A DNA stretch of 64,000 nt. Source: Chamaecyparis obtusa (Eukaryota > Streptophyta > Pinopsida > Cupressales > Cupressaceae). The stretch spans positions 870,501-934,500 of the forward strand of contig BSBK01002792.1 in assembly GCA_027943335.1 (NCBI GenBank). The letters run 5' to 3'. Both the position numbers and the translations under genes were made by a program. Shown here piece by piece: positions 9,277-20,734 of this stretch. Below the pieces are notes generated by a model that saw nothing but the letters and a program-made list of their open reading frames with translations, had not been told where the DNA came from and ran no database searches. The first letter of the stretch is position 1, and each line of letters begins with the position of its first letter.

Positions 9277-11106
9277 CCAAATACATTAAACTGAATTCAG
9301 ATCAGAGATGGCACAAGTAAGACTCCCTATGAACTATGGTTTGATCACACTCCTATTGTAAAATATTTTAGAATTTTTGGTAGCAAATGTTATATCAAGA
9401 GGGATGATGAGATAGGGAAATTTGATGCTAGAAGTGATGAAGGTATCTTCCTTGGTTACTCTGTTAAAAGAAAGGCATATAAATATTTCAATCTGAGATT
9501 AAGGAAGATGGTTGAAAGTAACAATGTAAGAATAGATGAGAAATTTTAGATACATGAAAGAATGTATGATAGCAGTCAAATATCAAAAATGAAAGAAACC
9601 TCTACTACTCCTAAAGAAGAAGAACTTGTTGAGGAAGAAAGTGATGAAACAAGCAAGACTACTCCTAAAACTCCAAGGTATGTAAAAAATAACCATCCTA
9701 AAAAACAAATTATTGGCAATACCAGTCAAGGAGTACTAACTAGATCTAAAGTTAGAGAGGAAATTTGTTTAATTTCTCAAGTTGAGCTAAAGAATATAGA
9801 TGAAGCCTTTAAAGATGAATCTTGGATAAAAGCCATGCAAGAAGAATTGGATCAGATAAAGAAAAATAATACTTGGGAATTGGTTCCAAGACCTAAAAAT
9901 AAAAATGTTATAGGAACTAAATGGGTCTTTAGAAACAAAATGGATGAAGAAGGAACAGTTGTAAGGAACAAAGCAAGACTAGTGTGTAAAAGTTACTCAT
10001 AGTAAGAAGGCATAGACTTTGAAGAAACATTTCCTCCAGTTGCTAGAATAGAGGTAGTAAGATTATTCCTATCTTATGCTGCACACAAAAACTTCAAAGT
10101 GTATCAGATGGATGTTAAATCTGCATTTCTGAATGGAGATCTTGAAGAAGAAGTATACATAGAACAACCAGATAGATTTCCTCTATGCAAAGACAAAGAC
10201 ATGGTGTGCAAATTGAAGAAAGCCTTGTATGGGTGAAAGCAAGCTCCTAGGGCTTGGTATGCAAGGTTGGACAAGTATCTACTTGGACTCAGATTCAGAA
10301 AAGGTAATGCAGATAGTAATTTGTATTTGAGAACTACTGAAGATGGAATTCTAATAGTAGAAGTATTTATGGATGACATTATCTTTGGAGATAATGATGA
10401 TCTATGTAAGAAATTTGCAAAAGAAATGGAAAGTGAATTTGAAATGTCCATGATAGGTGAAATGAAATTCTTCCTTGGAATGCAAATAACTCAAAATGAG
10501 AATGGTATTTTAATTTCTCAGACCAAGTACCTCAAAGAATTACTTAAGAAATTCGGTATGGAAGATTGTAAACTGGTAGGAACACCTATGGTGATTGGAA
10601 ACAAGCTAACAATTGATGATGAATCAAAATGTGTTTTTCAGACTCTATATAGATCAATGGATGGAGGGCTACAATATCTGACTCACACCAAACCAGATAT
10701 TGCTAATGCTATTGGAATTGTTGCTAGATATCAGGCAGAACCCAAAGAGACTCATCTAGCTGCTGTGAAAAAGATACCGAGGTATCTCAGAGGAACCATA
10801 GACTATGGTTTATGGTATGATAGAAATGATAGCTTTGAACTTAATGCTTATACTGATGTTGATTGGGTAGGAAATATTGATGACAGAAAAAGTACAAGTG
10901 GTGGTGAATTTTTCCTTGGGAAAAAATTGGTTTCTTGGCTAAGCAAGAAACAAGATTGTATAGCACAATCTACTGCTGAATAAAAATATGTTGTTGCTAC
11001 TATAAACTGCACTCAAATTTTTTGGATGAAACAAATGTTGACAGACATTGGAAAAACTTTTAATGAGCCTGTGGTTATCCATTGTGATAACACCAGTACA
11101 GTAAAC
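9277..11106 (+). pseudogene. Copia2 unit 1: integrase C-terminus, reverse transcriptase, RNase H
   Basis: One frame runs from the end of integrase (KTPYELW-like, GSKCYIKRDD, about 9320-9410) into RT and RNase H. RT landmarks: [11 protein letters not shown] and [20 protein letters not shown] with the first catalytic Asp, the [11 protein letters not shown] segment, and FMDDII in place of the usual FVDD/YVDD. RNase H landmarks: AYTDVDWVG, RKSTSGG, QSTAE and HCDNTS. In-frame stops occur at 10000-10005 (two), about 10234 and 10981-10983. The unit is split at 11106 by Copia3; its last 61 bases resume at 18361-18421. It is very similar to unit 2 (18422-20734). Confidence 0.88.
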
Positions 11107-12240
11107 TATTGGAAAGTTGTCTATATTGAAGTATATGACTAGATATAGTGTTGTCATTATGGCAACAAAGTCATATAGCAGTTTGGAGTCAGCGTACTTA
11201 GTGTAAAGATCATAATTCAGTTAAGTGTTGAAGATTGGACAGTGTACAGAGTTCCTGCAGCTCAGAGCATCAGTGCACGTGTGTTCAAATCAATTATGGC
11301 ATGCGCCCGGGAAGTTAAGGTTGTTAGACTATACTTATGCTTAGTCTATAAGCGCATAAGTAGATATGAAAAGATGTGAAGTTATAGTCAGTTGAAGTTG
11401 CATAGCCAATGTGTGCCAGTAGAGAACAGAGCATAGAGCCGACAATTAGCATTTTGGTTTGCGATTAAAATATAATGTTGTAAAGTGCATGCACCCATTG
11501 TATTTAGGTTGCCAACATATTTATATGTATGATTGTAAGAACGCTTAAGCCAATTCACTTGGAAGTGTTGTTTTTAATTAGTTATAGGGCTGACCTAATT
11601 GTTTTGTTTATATGAGCGTATAAATATAAGATGCACCCATTGTATTTGGTATGGAAGTTGTAATAGAGTTGTGTTAAGCAGAGTAGAGGTATTCAAAGAG
11701 AGCATATGATGTATTAGACCTTGCTAGAGATCAAAGCATTAGCGCACCAAAGGAACTGATCTGAAAAGCAGTGTCACAGTGATAGTTCACCTATAGATAT
11801 AGTGTGTATCTAAATTCAGAAGGTTGTAGCCTTCATCATTTGAGTAGTGAGCTCTAGGACAGTGAGTTCTAGGACAGTGAGTCCACTCCCCTAACAGGGA
11901 TCATTGTAAAATAATCCTAACAGGGTCCGACCCTTAACAAGGTCTACTATACTTAAAGCATTGTAAAGCTACTCCTAATAGGGTAAAGGATCTTCTAGCA
12001 AGGATCACAAAACACTAGTGTAGAATATTAGTGGGTATCAAGTCCCACTGGGGTTTTTACCTATTTGGGTTTCCCCGTAACCATATTGGTGTCATGTGTT
12101 GATTTCATGTTTCATGTTTATGTGAATGTTTAATTCAGTACTTAAGCATTTATAATTCAGTATTAAGATTAAAGAGAAAAGTTAAAATATAGTGAACACT
12201 GATTCACCCCCCCCCTCTCTTAGTGTTCCCATTCCTAATA
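11107..12240 (+). repeat. 5' LTR of Copia3 (1134 bp)
   Basis: Starts TATTGGAAAG (TG mutated to TA compared with the 3' LTR) and ends CCTAATA (CCTAACA in the 3' LTR). It has a TATAAATA box at 11619-11626, then a cluster of CTAACARGG-like motifs (about 11890-12005), GGGGTTTTTACC and GGTTTCCCCGTAACC, and CTGATTCACCCCCCCCC near the end. Both terminal dinucleotides have mutated, so this LTR has decayed at its ends. Confidence 0.93.
11619..11626 (+). promoter_or_regulatory. TATA box in Copia3 5' LTR
   Basis: TATAAATA about 510 bp into the LTR; the same box is at 17748-17755 in the 3' LTR. Equivalent boxes lie in the Copia2 LTR (TATAAATG, 21412-21419) and Copia1b LTR (TATAAATA, 25491-25498). It would mark the U3/R region. 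Confidence 0.6.
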
Positions 12241-12242
12241 AT

Positions 12243-12254
12243 TGGTATCAAAGC
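12243..12254 (+). other. Primer-binding site of Copia3 (initiator-Met tRNA type)
   Basis: TGGTATCAAAGC two bases after the LTR, one mismatch from TGGTATCAGAGC, the usual complement of the 3' end of plant initiator tRNA-Met used by most Copia elements. Confidence 0.85.
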
Positions 12255-12294
12255 TCTGGTCCTTAGTGAAGAAGTTTAACCACTTGAGGAGATC

Positions 12295-13422
12295 ATGGAC
12301 ACAGCAAAAATGAAACATTTGAAGAATAATCTTGATGCTGCTCTTGAAGACCTGGACAATTCAGAAAGAGAAATTGAAGAACTAAAAGAAAAAGTCAGTG
12401 ATGCTCAACTAGTTATCAAAAGACTAGGAAAGGATTTGAAAGGATGCTCTAACATTGATCTTAAAGAAAAATTCAAGAAGTTGAATGAAGAAAATGCATC
12501 TCTATTGAGTCATCTTGAAGAATTTGATGACAAATTGATGAACAATCAAGATGTCTATAATGAACAGGTCAAGGAGAACCTTCAACTCAATGATGAATTG
12601 AGGGAAGCCAATTTGGAAATATTGGATCTAAGGAATTGCAAAGAAAGATTGGAGTCTGAATTAAAAGAAGCAAAGAATCACATTGACAAATTGCACACCA
12701 ATTCTGATTTGATAGAATCTCAGTTGTATGCAAGAAGAGTCAAAGGAGACACTAGCTATATTGGATACAATGAAGCACAAAATCAGATTGATAATATGTG
12801 AGCAAGAAAGGAGACACAAAAAGACTCTACTGATACTGAAAAGACTAAAGATCAAACCAAAGACAATGGTGGTCCTCCTAAGAATGAGCGCAAGCCTATA
12901 GAATGCACCTGTTTTGCATGTAACAAGCATGGACATATTGTAAGGAACTATACAGAGGTAAGACCTTTTAATGGTTACTATTATTCATGCAATAGATTTG
13001 GTCATAAAGCTATGAATTGCAAGACTAGTAAGAAGAACATGACTCAAAATGATCAAAGGAATCAAAATCAAACAAATGTAAGAAGTTCTCAGAATGTTAC
13101 ATGTTAGATATGTAACTATAATGATCACTCAGCCAGAACATGTAAAATGGTGACTCATGTCAATGTGTTGAGGAATAATAGACCTCCAGTCATTTGTCAC
13201 TCCTGTAACAAGGCTGGACATATCTTAAAGTTCTATAGATCAAGGACACAAGGTCAGGAAAGCCCTAAAAAGACCAAAGAACTAGTTTTGGATCCTGAAG
13301 GAGAAGTCAAGTTTGTGAAAGCCTCAAAAGATGTGAGCTTGATTTGGTCAGAGAAGAAGGACATGACTGATGAGAATGTATTGGATGCATCCCCAGTGGA
13401 CGCACCCTCTACATCTACATGA
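12295..13422 (+). pseudogene. Copia3 ORF1: Gag-like protein, coiled coil plus four zinc knuckles
   Basis: The ATG at 12295 opens a 376-codon frame with stops at 12799-12801 (TGA) and 13105-13107 (TAG). Residues 1-168 are strongly helical and charged (KMKHLKNN, EIEELKEK, KEKFKKLNEENASLL), a likely coiled coil. Residues about 200-320 hold four zinc-knuckle patterns: CFACNKHGHIVRNY (last Cys lost), SCNRFGHKAMNC (first Cys lost), a third with its first spacer turned to a stop (ICNYNDHSARTC), and CHSCNKAGHILKFY (last Cys lost). A Gag with several CCHC knuckles would bind element RNA. The MA/CA-type N-terminal Gag domain of normal Copia elements is not evident, so the coiled coil may stand in for it. 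The frame ends 434 bases before ORF2. Confidence 0.8.
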
Positions 13423-13856
13423 ATGGCCCTTAGGGTCATAGGGGGAGCTAATTTAGCTCTAGACCCTTGTGTGGCTGGTATACTCATCCTCAAAGTATGT
13501 GCCTTTGGACTTAAGATTTGGAGTGTATTAGAACCTTTGTGCAAGAGCACACATATTGATTGTTAGTGGAGCTCAAGTTTGAAATTTTGAAGTGATAGCC
13601 TGGTTTACATGATCTACATTAATGGTGAATTTCTCACTTTAAGTACATAGAAGATTGTTTGTTCACTCATTGCATTTGAATTTAGAGTGATTGAAGATTA
13701 GATTGAGCCTTGGAAGTTGTTGTGAAAATTTGGAGATTGAACTATCAGTATTTGCAGTGCATTTGATTGGTTGCAGAAACCCTAGCTCATTGCGCTGATT
13801 TAGAAGCCGTCAAATTATCTCTAAAGTTTAGTTGGAAAGTGATTAACAAGTAAGTC
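13423..13856 (+). other. Copia3 spacer between ORF1 and ORF2
   Basis: No long frame. It contains an isolated GGGGGAG tract (about 13440-13446) similar to the purine tracts near the 3' LTR. It could be an untranslated spacer or the place where a pol region was lost; I cannot tell. Confidence 0.4.
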
Positions 13857-16800
13857 ATGACCACTCCTATTGTTTATGATGTCATTGAAAAGAAAAGATA
13901 TGTTTTCAAAAGGCACCCATTTAAATCAACCCTAGATGATTTAGAGGGAGATTTCTCCTGCACGCCTATGGGTGTCATGCATGTGGAAGACATAAGGGCT
14001 TACATCTATTGTAAGAAGGAACCTGTTGGACTAGAGAGGTTAAGGGTGCACATGGATACAATGTTGAAACCAAATAAAACTTTCATGGATGAATACACCA
14101 AATGGAATGATCACCCTATTATTGAGTATGCTACGACATATGAATTCTATGAGACTGAATGGATAAAGATATTATTGAGCAGAATCCATGATGATCTATT
14201 TTGGATTAGAGATGTTCCAATAAGAATCACAAGTGATCTAATTCATGAGATGACAAGCCTTTCTAGGATAGGTGCCATCCTTCCTGTGGGTAAGGATGTC
14301 AATAAAATGGTGGAGCAAGTGTGTAAGTCAAGGAGCGATAAGAACGGCATGACTATTGAGTTGATTGAGCAAGTAGACATCAAATTGATGTCAATGATAC
14401 TTGGTTACAGATTCCATCACACCAACAGAGTGAATAGTGTGTCTGCGAGCACTATTCTAGCAGCCATCTGAATTGTAAAGGAAGATGGAGAGTTCAACTT
14501 GTGTGAGATCTTGTGCCCACAGTTGATAGAAAACATCAAAGCTATCAAACATGACAAGACTAAGATATTCAAGTTTGGGTCCCTAATCATCTATATGTAC
14601 CTTCATATAGTTGGAAGAATTTCAGAATTGTATTTGGACAAGTCCATTCCTACCATGCCTTAGATATCCAAAAAGGCATCCACAGAAAGCACACTAATAG
14701 ACTATATTACTTTGGAATTGAATACCTTTAGAGCCAAGATGCAGATGAGGTATAGAATTCCTGAAAGTATTGTAGAGAAGTATAAAGACTCAATATGCTT
14801 TATGGTGGATATTGATACTACTTGCATGGAAGCTGTGGAACCAAGAACAAAGTGGATTCATCCACTTGGCTATGAGGTAGAGGAACAGGTCCTTGAAGCC
14901 TATGCACAGGTACTGCTATCAGCCCCTAAAGATGATAATGAACCTAGGTGGGGAACCTATGAAGAAAAGGCCAGAGAAGTTGATGCTAAACTTAACAGTG
15001 CTGCAACAAAAAGAAAAGTTGCTAAGGTCACTTCTGAAATTTTGAGAATTCATGGTGTATCACAAGCGGACCTTGATAGAGCAAGGGATGAAAAGATTTC
15101 CTTAGAATTGAAAGGTGCAGCAGTAGAGGAAGAACAAGAAGATCCTAAATTGAAAAAGATTAAAACTAAATCAGATAAAAGTCAGAAGGATAAATATGAC
15201 AATACTCCTTTTGTGCCCAAAGATACTCCTCTGGAGTATAAGCCAATGGTCAAGAAGAAGAAAGAAGCTAGCACTGATCATCCATCCTCACGAGCAACAA
15301 GAAGCAAGAAAAACATTCAAGCACCTCCTAAGGCAGGATTCAGACCAAGCCTCAAATTTTTGAGCACTAGAATTATTGATGAGGGAAGAATTGATCAAGT
15401 GGGGAAAAAATATGAATCATTCAGTGAGATTGACAAATCAGAGATACACAACATGATTATCAAATATATGATCAAGTTTAAGAAAATAGTTCTTGAATTA
15501 AAGACCTCTATTCTTGATAAAGTTTGGGATATTTTAGAATACCAAAATAAACAAGCAAATGAAGAGGATCTAAGGATTAGAGAAAGAGTATTACAAGATA
15601 CTCTGCCAGTATGTTCTAAAGAATAAGAGGCACTAATATTGAACTTGGTGAAGCTGCACCTAAGGACAAAGATGAGAACTCTTCACATCATGAACAAAGA
15701 CTATGAGCTGATAACGAAGGAAACAGAGAAGGCCTTTGAAAAGGTGTTATTATAAAAATAGATAAAACTACCTACTATACCCATCACTCATACATCTAAT
15801 AAGAAAGACAAAGTAGCAGAGACCTCCAATGCACTAGTGACAGGTCCTCAAGACTCAACGCCCATAGCAGAAACTCAAACAGAGGTAGATAAGTTTGCGC
15901 CCATCTCAAAATCACACAAAGATAGTACTATTGTCATTGACAATGTAGAAATAGCCATGGAGGCCACTGACACAGAATTGGATAAGTTTGAGGAAGCTCT
16001 TGTGAGCACACAAGAAGCTAAAATCTTATGTAGCAGCTCTCCTCCCACTCATGAAGAAGAAATACACATTGAAGACATATCTAATGAGAAAGAAGAAGAA
16101 AAGAAAGAAGAAGAAAAGGAAAAAGAAAATAAAGATGAATCTTCTATTGAATTGATCAAGGTGAAACAAGAAGTGATGGATAACACTCCCATCACCCCCT
16201 CCTCAACATTGTTGTCAAGTTTTACACCTGACACAAGCAGTTTGGACTCTTGGAAAGAAGAAGACCTGATTAAGTTCAACGTCCTGGCTATGGAGAAGGC
16301 TAAGGAGATGCAAGTCATGAGAAATCCTCTCCTAGTGGAATCAATAAATATTTTGAATAGTTTTCTGACAAAAGATAAGAAAGTACAAAAAGTACATTCA
16401 GTTGATGATGTGAGTACAGTCATCTCATAGTTCAAAAGCAATTTTTCTAGCCTAGAAGAATCTGCGTCCAAAGTGGTAGAAGAGAAGTATCTAAAGAAGA
16501 GACTCAATGAACTAATGGGAAAATCTGCACTAGACTTGAATTCTCTTAAGTCTGGTCTAGCATCAATAAAAGAGTTTGCTGATGAAGGAAGAAGAATCAT
16601 TGCAGCATGCATGGCTCAAGACAAGCTCGCCGATGCTCATTTCAAGAAGATAAAAGAGGTAGAAGCAATGATTGAGTAGGTAAAGAACTTAGTGATAGAC
16701 ACATCCACCAATGTAAACATTTGCAACAATGTCTACCAAGGACATATAGACAAGATTGAGAAGGAAGAAAAAGAGATATCAAGGATAAGGTTCAGACAAA

Positions 16801-17033
16801 CTCCATTGAGTAATGGTCTTGCGCCCTCTCTAGACATCCTCAATCAGAACATAAAAGAGATTGATGCCACCATGGTAACTTATGATCATGGTCCCATCAG
16901 TGACTTGGAGAAGATGGAGAAGCTTCAATATGCATTATGTGCCCATCTCCAAATAGTTAACTCTCTAATAACTTTTTGGAAGAAGGAAATCCAAAATATG
17001 AAGATAGCATATCCAGATGTTTTCCCTCAGTGA
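13857..17033 (+). pseudogene. Copia3 ORF2: about 1058-codon protein of unknown function
   Basis: Five open stretches (13857-14471, 14712-15626, 15837-16430, 16473-16679, 16692-17033) lie in one frame, separated only by in-frame stops, so this was one long ORF starting at ATG 13857 and ending TGA 17031-17033. The N-terminal about 200 residues look globular and Trp/Tyr-containing, with DVPIRITSDLIHEMTSLSR and YRFHHTNRVNSVSA. That pattern recalls the uncharacterised plant domain often labelled putative plant transposon protein, but I could not search and hold this loosely. The middle is Lys/Glu-rich (KLKKIKTKSDKSQKD), then a long acidic stretch (about 16060-16135), then helical segments. No RT, integrase, protease or RNase H motif is seen. 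Role unknown; in other non-autonomous elements extra ORFs have been suggested to be captured genes or accessory proteins. Confidence 0.75.
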
Positions 17034-17078
17034 GTATGTATAGATACAATTTTTTGATGCACCTTTGTCATTAATGTC

Positions 17079-17234
17079 AAAGGGGGAGTTATGCATAGAA
17101 TATGGAGTATGATATGTATAGGGAGATATAAGATTATGTATAAAAATGTATAAAAGACAAAAAGGTTTTTGTGTTAAAGACAGTTAGAGACTTGGCCATA
17201 TTCCTTTGTTGTCATCAATGACAAAGGGGGAGAT
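17079..17234 (+). other. Double polypurine tract of Copia3
   Basis: AAAGGGGGAG occurs at 17079-17088 and again at 17225-17234 (AAAGGGGGAGAT from 17223), the second directly before the 3' LTR. Each follows a TTTGT(C)ATYAATG(T)CAA-like phrase, so the whole module is duplicated. The LTR-proximal copy is the likely plus-strand primer. Confidence 0.8.
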
Positions 17235-18360
17235 TGTTGGCAAGTTGTCTATACTAAAGCATATGACTAGATATAGTGTTTTCATTATGGCAACAAAGTC
17301 ATATAGTAGTTTGGAGTCAGTGCACGTAGTGGAAAGATCAGAATTCAGTTAAGTGTTGAAGACTGGATAATGTACAGAGTTCCTGTAGCTTAGAGCATTA
17401 GCACATGTGTGTACGGATGAATTATGGCATGCACCCTAGAAGTTAAGGTTGTTAGACTATACTTATACTTAGTCTATGAGCACATAAGTAGATATGCAAA
17501 GATGTGAAAGTTACAATCAGTTGAAGTTGCACAGCCAATGTGTGCCAGCAGAGAACATAGCATAGAGCTGACAGTTAGCATTTTGGTTTGCGATTATAAT
17601 ATAATGTTGGAAAGGCCGTGCGCCCATAGTATTTAGGTTGCCAACATATTTATATGTATGATTGTAAGCATGCTTAAGCCAATTCACTTGGAAGCATTAT
17701 TTGTAATTAGTTATAGGGTCGACCTAATTGTTTTTTTTATATGAGCGTATAAATATAAGATGCGCCCATTGTATTCGGTATGGAAGTTGTAATAGAGTTG
17801 TGTTAAGTAGAGCAGAGGTATGTGAAGAGAGAATATGATGTAGTAGAGATTTTCTAGAGATCAAAGCATCAACGCACCAAAGGAACTGATCTGACAAGCA
17901 GTGTCACAGTGACAGTTCACCTACATATATAGTGTGTATCTGAATTCAAAAGGTTGTAGCCTTCATCATTTGAGCAGTGAGCTCTAGGATAGTGAGTCCA
18001 CTCCCCTAACAAGGATCATTTTAAAAGACTCCTAACAGGGTCTGACCCTTAACAAGGTCTACTGTACTTAAAGCAATGTAAAGCTACTCCTAATAGGGTA
18101 AAGGATCTTCTAGCAAGGATCACAAAACACTAGTGTAGAATATTAGTGGGTATCAAGTCCCACCGGGGTTTTTACCTATTTGGGTTTCCCCGTAACCATA
18201 TTGGTGTCATGTGTTGATTTCATGTTTCATGTTTATGTGAATGTTTAATTCAGTACTTAAGCATTTATAATTTAGTATTAAGATTAAAGAGAAAAGTTAA
18301 AATACAGTTAACACTGATTCACCCCCCCCCCCCCCCCTCCTAGTGTTCCCATTCCTAACA
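17235..18360 (+). repeat. 3' LTR of Copia3 (1126 bp)
   Basis: TGTTGGCAAG to CCTAACA, with intact TG and CA. It is near-identical by eye to the 5' LTR with scattered substitutions and small indels, and has TATAAATA at 17748-17755 and a 16-C run at about 18322-18337 in the CTGATTCACCCC motif. Confidence 0.93.
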
Positions 18361-18421
18361 TAAACATGTCAAAGAATCTGGTAATGCACTCTAAAACTAA
18401 ACACATTTCTATCAAGTATAG
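18361..18421 (+). pseudogene. Remainder of Copia2 unit 1 RNase H
   Basis: After the second TAAAC duplication the RNase H sequence resumes (the NMSKNLVMHSKTKHISIKY-type segment, matching 20247-20307 of unit 2) and then stops matching at about 18421, where unit 2 begins. Confidence 0.85.
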
Positions 18422-20734
18422 TGTACACATTAAACCAAATTCAGATCAGAGATGGCACAAGTAAGACTCCCTATGAACTATGGTTTGATCACACTCCTAC
18501 TGTAAAATATTTCAAAATTTTTGGTAGCAAATGTTATATCAAGAGGGATGATGAGATAGGGAAATTTGATGCTAGAAGTGATTAAGGTATCTTCCTTGGT
18601 TAGTCTATTAAAAGCAAGGCATACAAATATTTCAATCTGAGATTAAGGAAGATGGTTGAAAGTAACAATGTAAGAATAGATGAGAAATTTCAGATACAGG
18701 AAAGAATGTATGACAACAGTCAGATATCAGAAGTGAAAGAAACCTTTACTACTACCGAAGAAGAAGAACTTTTCGAGGAAGAAAGTGATGAAACAAGCAA
18801 GACTACTCCTAAAACTCCAAGATATGTAAAAAATAACCATCCTGAAAATCAAATTATTAGCAATACCAGTCAGGGAGTACTAACTAGATCTAAAGTTACA
18901 GAGGAAATTTGTTTAATTTCTCAAGTTGAGCCAAAGAATACAGATGAAGCCTTTAAAGATGAATCTTGGATAAAAGCCATGCAAGAAGAATTGGATCAGA
19001 TAAAGAAAAATAATACTTGGGAATTGGTTCCAATACCTAAAAATAAAAATGTTATAGGAACTAAATGGGTCTTTAGAAACAAAATGGATGAAGAAGGAAC
19101 AGTTGTAAGGAACAAAGCAAGACTAGCGTGTAAAGGTTACTCACAACAAGAAGGCATAGACTTTGAAGAAACATTTTCTCTTGTTGCTAGAATAGAGGCA
19201 GTAAGATTATTCCTATCTTATGCTGCACACAAAAACTTCAAAGTGTATCAGATGGATGTTAAACTTGCATTTTTGAATGGAGATCTTGAAGAAGAAGTAC
19301 ACATAGAACAACTAGATGGATTTCCTCTATGCGAAGACAAAGACATGGTTTGCAAATTGAAGAAAGCCCTATATAGGTTGAAGCAAGCTCCTAGGGCTTG
19401 GTATGCAAGGTTGGAAAAGTATCTACTTGGACTCGGATTCAAAAAAGGTAATGCAGACAATAATTTGTATTTGAGAACTACTGAAGATGGAATTCTAATA
19501 GTAGAAGTATTTGTGGATGACATTATCTTTGGAGGTAATGATGATCTATGTAAGAAATTTGCAAAAGAAATGGAAAGTGAATTTGAAATGTCCATGATAG
19601 GTGAAATGAAATTCTTCCTTGGAATGCAAATAATTCAAATTGAGAATGGTGTTTTAATTTCTCAGACCAAGTACCTTAAAGAATTACTTAAGAAATTCGG
19701 TATGGAAGATTGTAAATTGGTAGGAACACCTATGGTGACTGGAAACAAGCTAACAATTGATGATAAATCAAAATGTGTTTTTCAAAGTCTATATAGATCA
19801 ATGGTTAGAGGGCTACAATATCTGACTCACACCAGACCTGATATTGCTAATGTTGTTGGAATTGTTGCTAGATATCAGGCAGAATCCAAAGAGACTCATC
19901 TAGCTATTGTGAAAAAGATACTGAGGTATCTCAGAGGAACCATAGACTATGGTTTATGGTATGATAGAAATGATAGCTTTGAACTTCATGCTTATACTAA
20001 TGCTGATTGGGTAGGAAATATTGATGACAGAAAAAGTACAAGTGGTGGTGCATTTTTCCTTGGGAAAAAGTTGGTTTCTTAGCTAAGTAAGAAACAAGAT
20101 TGTATAGCACAATCTACTACTGAATCAAAATATGTTGTTGTTGCTATAAACTGCACTCAAATTATTTGGATGAAACAAATGCTGACAGACATTGGAATAA
20201 CTTTTAATGAGCCTGTGGTTATCCATTGTGATAACACTAGTATAGTAAACATGTCAAGGAATCCGGTAATGCACTCTAAAACTAAACACATTTCTATCAA
20301 GTATCACTTCTTAAGAGACAAGGTGGCAAAAAAAGAAATCAAGCTTGAATATATCAGTACAAAAGAATAGATTGCAGACATCTTTACAAAGCCACTACCA
20401 AAAGATACCTTTGAATATTTCAGAGGTATGTTAGGGATTCAGGCCCCTCCTAGTCAGAACTAAATGATGCAGAGATGCATCAGTCTAGAAGTGCTCAAAG
20501 CTTCATCATTTTCTAGACTGGATGTAGGGATCTACTCCTTAGGGGGAGTGATCATGGAATAAAGTTTATATGTGAAGGTAGTTGGCACCCTTTGCCATTG
20601 TTGTCAAAGGGGGAGTGATGTTATGAGAAAATCCTCACTGTTTGGGGATGTTGTTCAGTTGAAGGACTTTTGGGTTGATATAACTTTGGGACAAGATTTT
20701 CCCATATGTTGACATCAATGGTAAAGGGGGAGAT
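18422..20734 (+). pseudogene. Copia2 unit 2: integrase C-terminus, reverse transcriptase, RNase H, purine tracts
   Basis: This is the best preserved pol in the window: the frame 18652-20082 (476 codons) is open. The integrase end (DGTSKTPYELW, GSKCYIKRDD) precedes it with two stops. [46 protein letters not shown] with the first Asp, [13 protein letters not shown], and [11 protein letters not shown] with the two catalytic Asp. RNase [10 protein letters not shown], where the expected first Asp is Asn; RKSTSGG; TESKYV; IHCDNTS; and DIFTKPLPKDTFEYF at the end. Stops at 20080-20082 (a Trp codon) and 20368-20370 inactivate it. Purine tracts follow at about 20541, 20606-20615 and 20723-20734. Confidence 0.9.

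Larger units (their letters stand above)
11107..18360 (+). mobile_element. Copia3: structurally complete, RT-less LTR retrotransposon (7254 bp)
   Basis: Flanked by perfect duplications TAAAC (11102-11106 and 18361-18365) inside Copia2 RNase H, so insertion borders are certain. It has a 5' LTR (1134 bp), a tRNA-iMet-type PBS, a Gag-like ORF with four zinc-knuckle motifs, a long second ORF, purine tracts and a 3' LTR (1126 bp). No protease, integrase, RT or RNase H motif is visible in either ORF. It must therefore have been mobilised in trans, presumably by a Copia element with related termini; that donor is inference. Confidence 0.93.

Noticed and set aside
10104..10451. Minus-strand frames inside Copia2 (also 19248-19595)
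   Set aside because: Shadows of the RT frame, conserved only because the plus strand is.
16049..16612. Minus-strand 187-codon frame inside Copia3 ORF2
   Set aside because: Shadow of the Glu/Lys-rich ORF2 segment.
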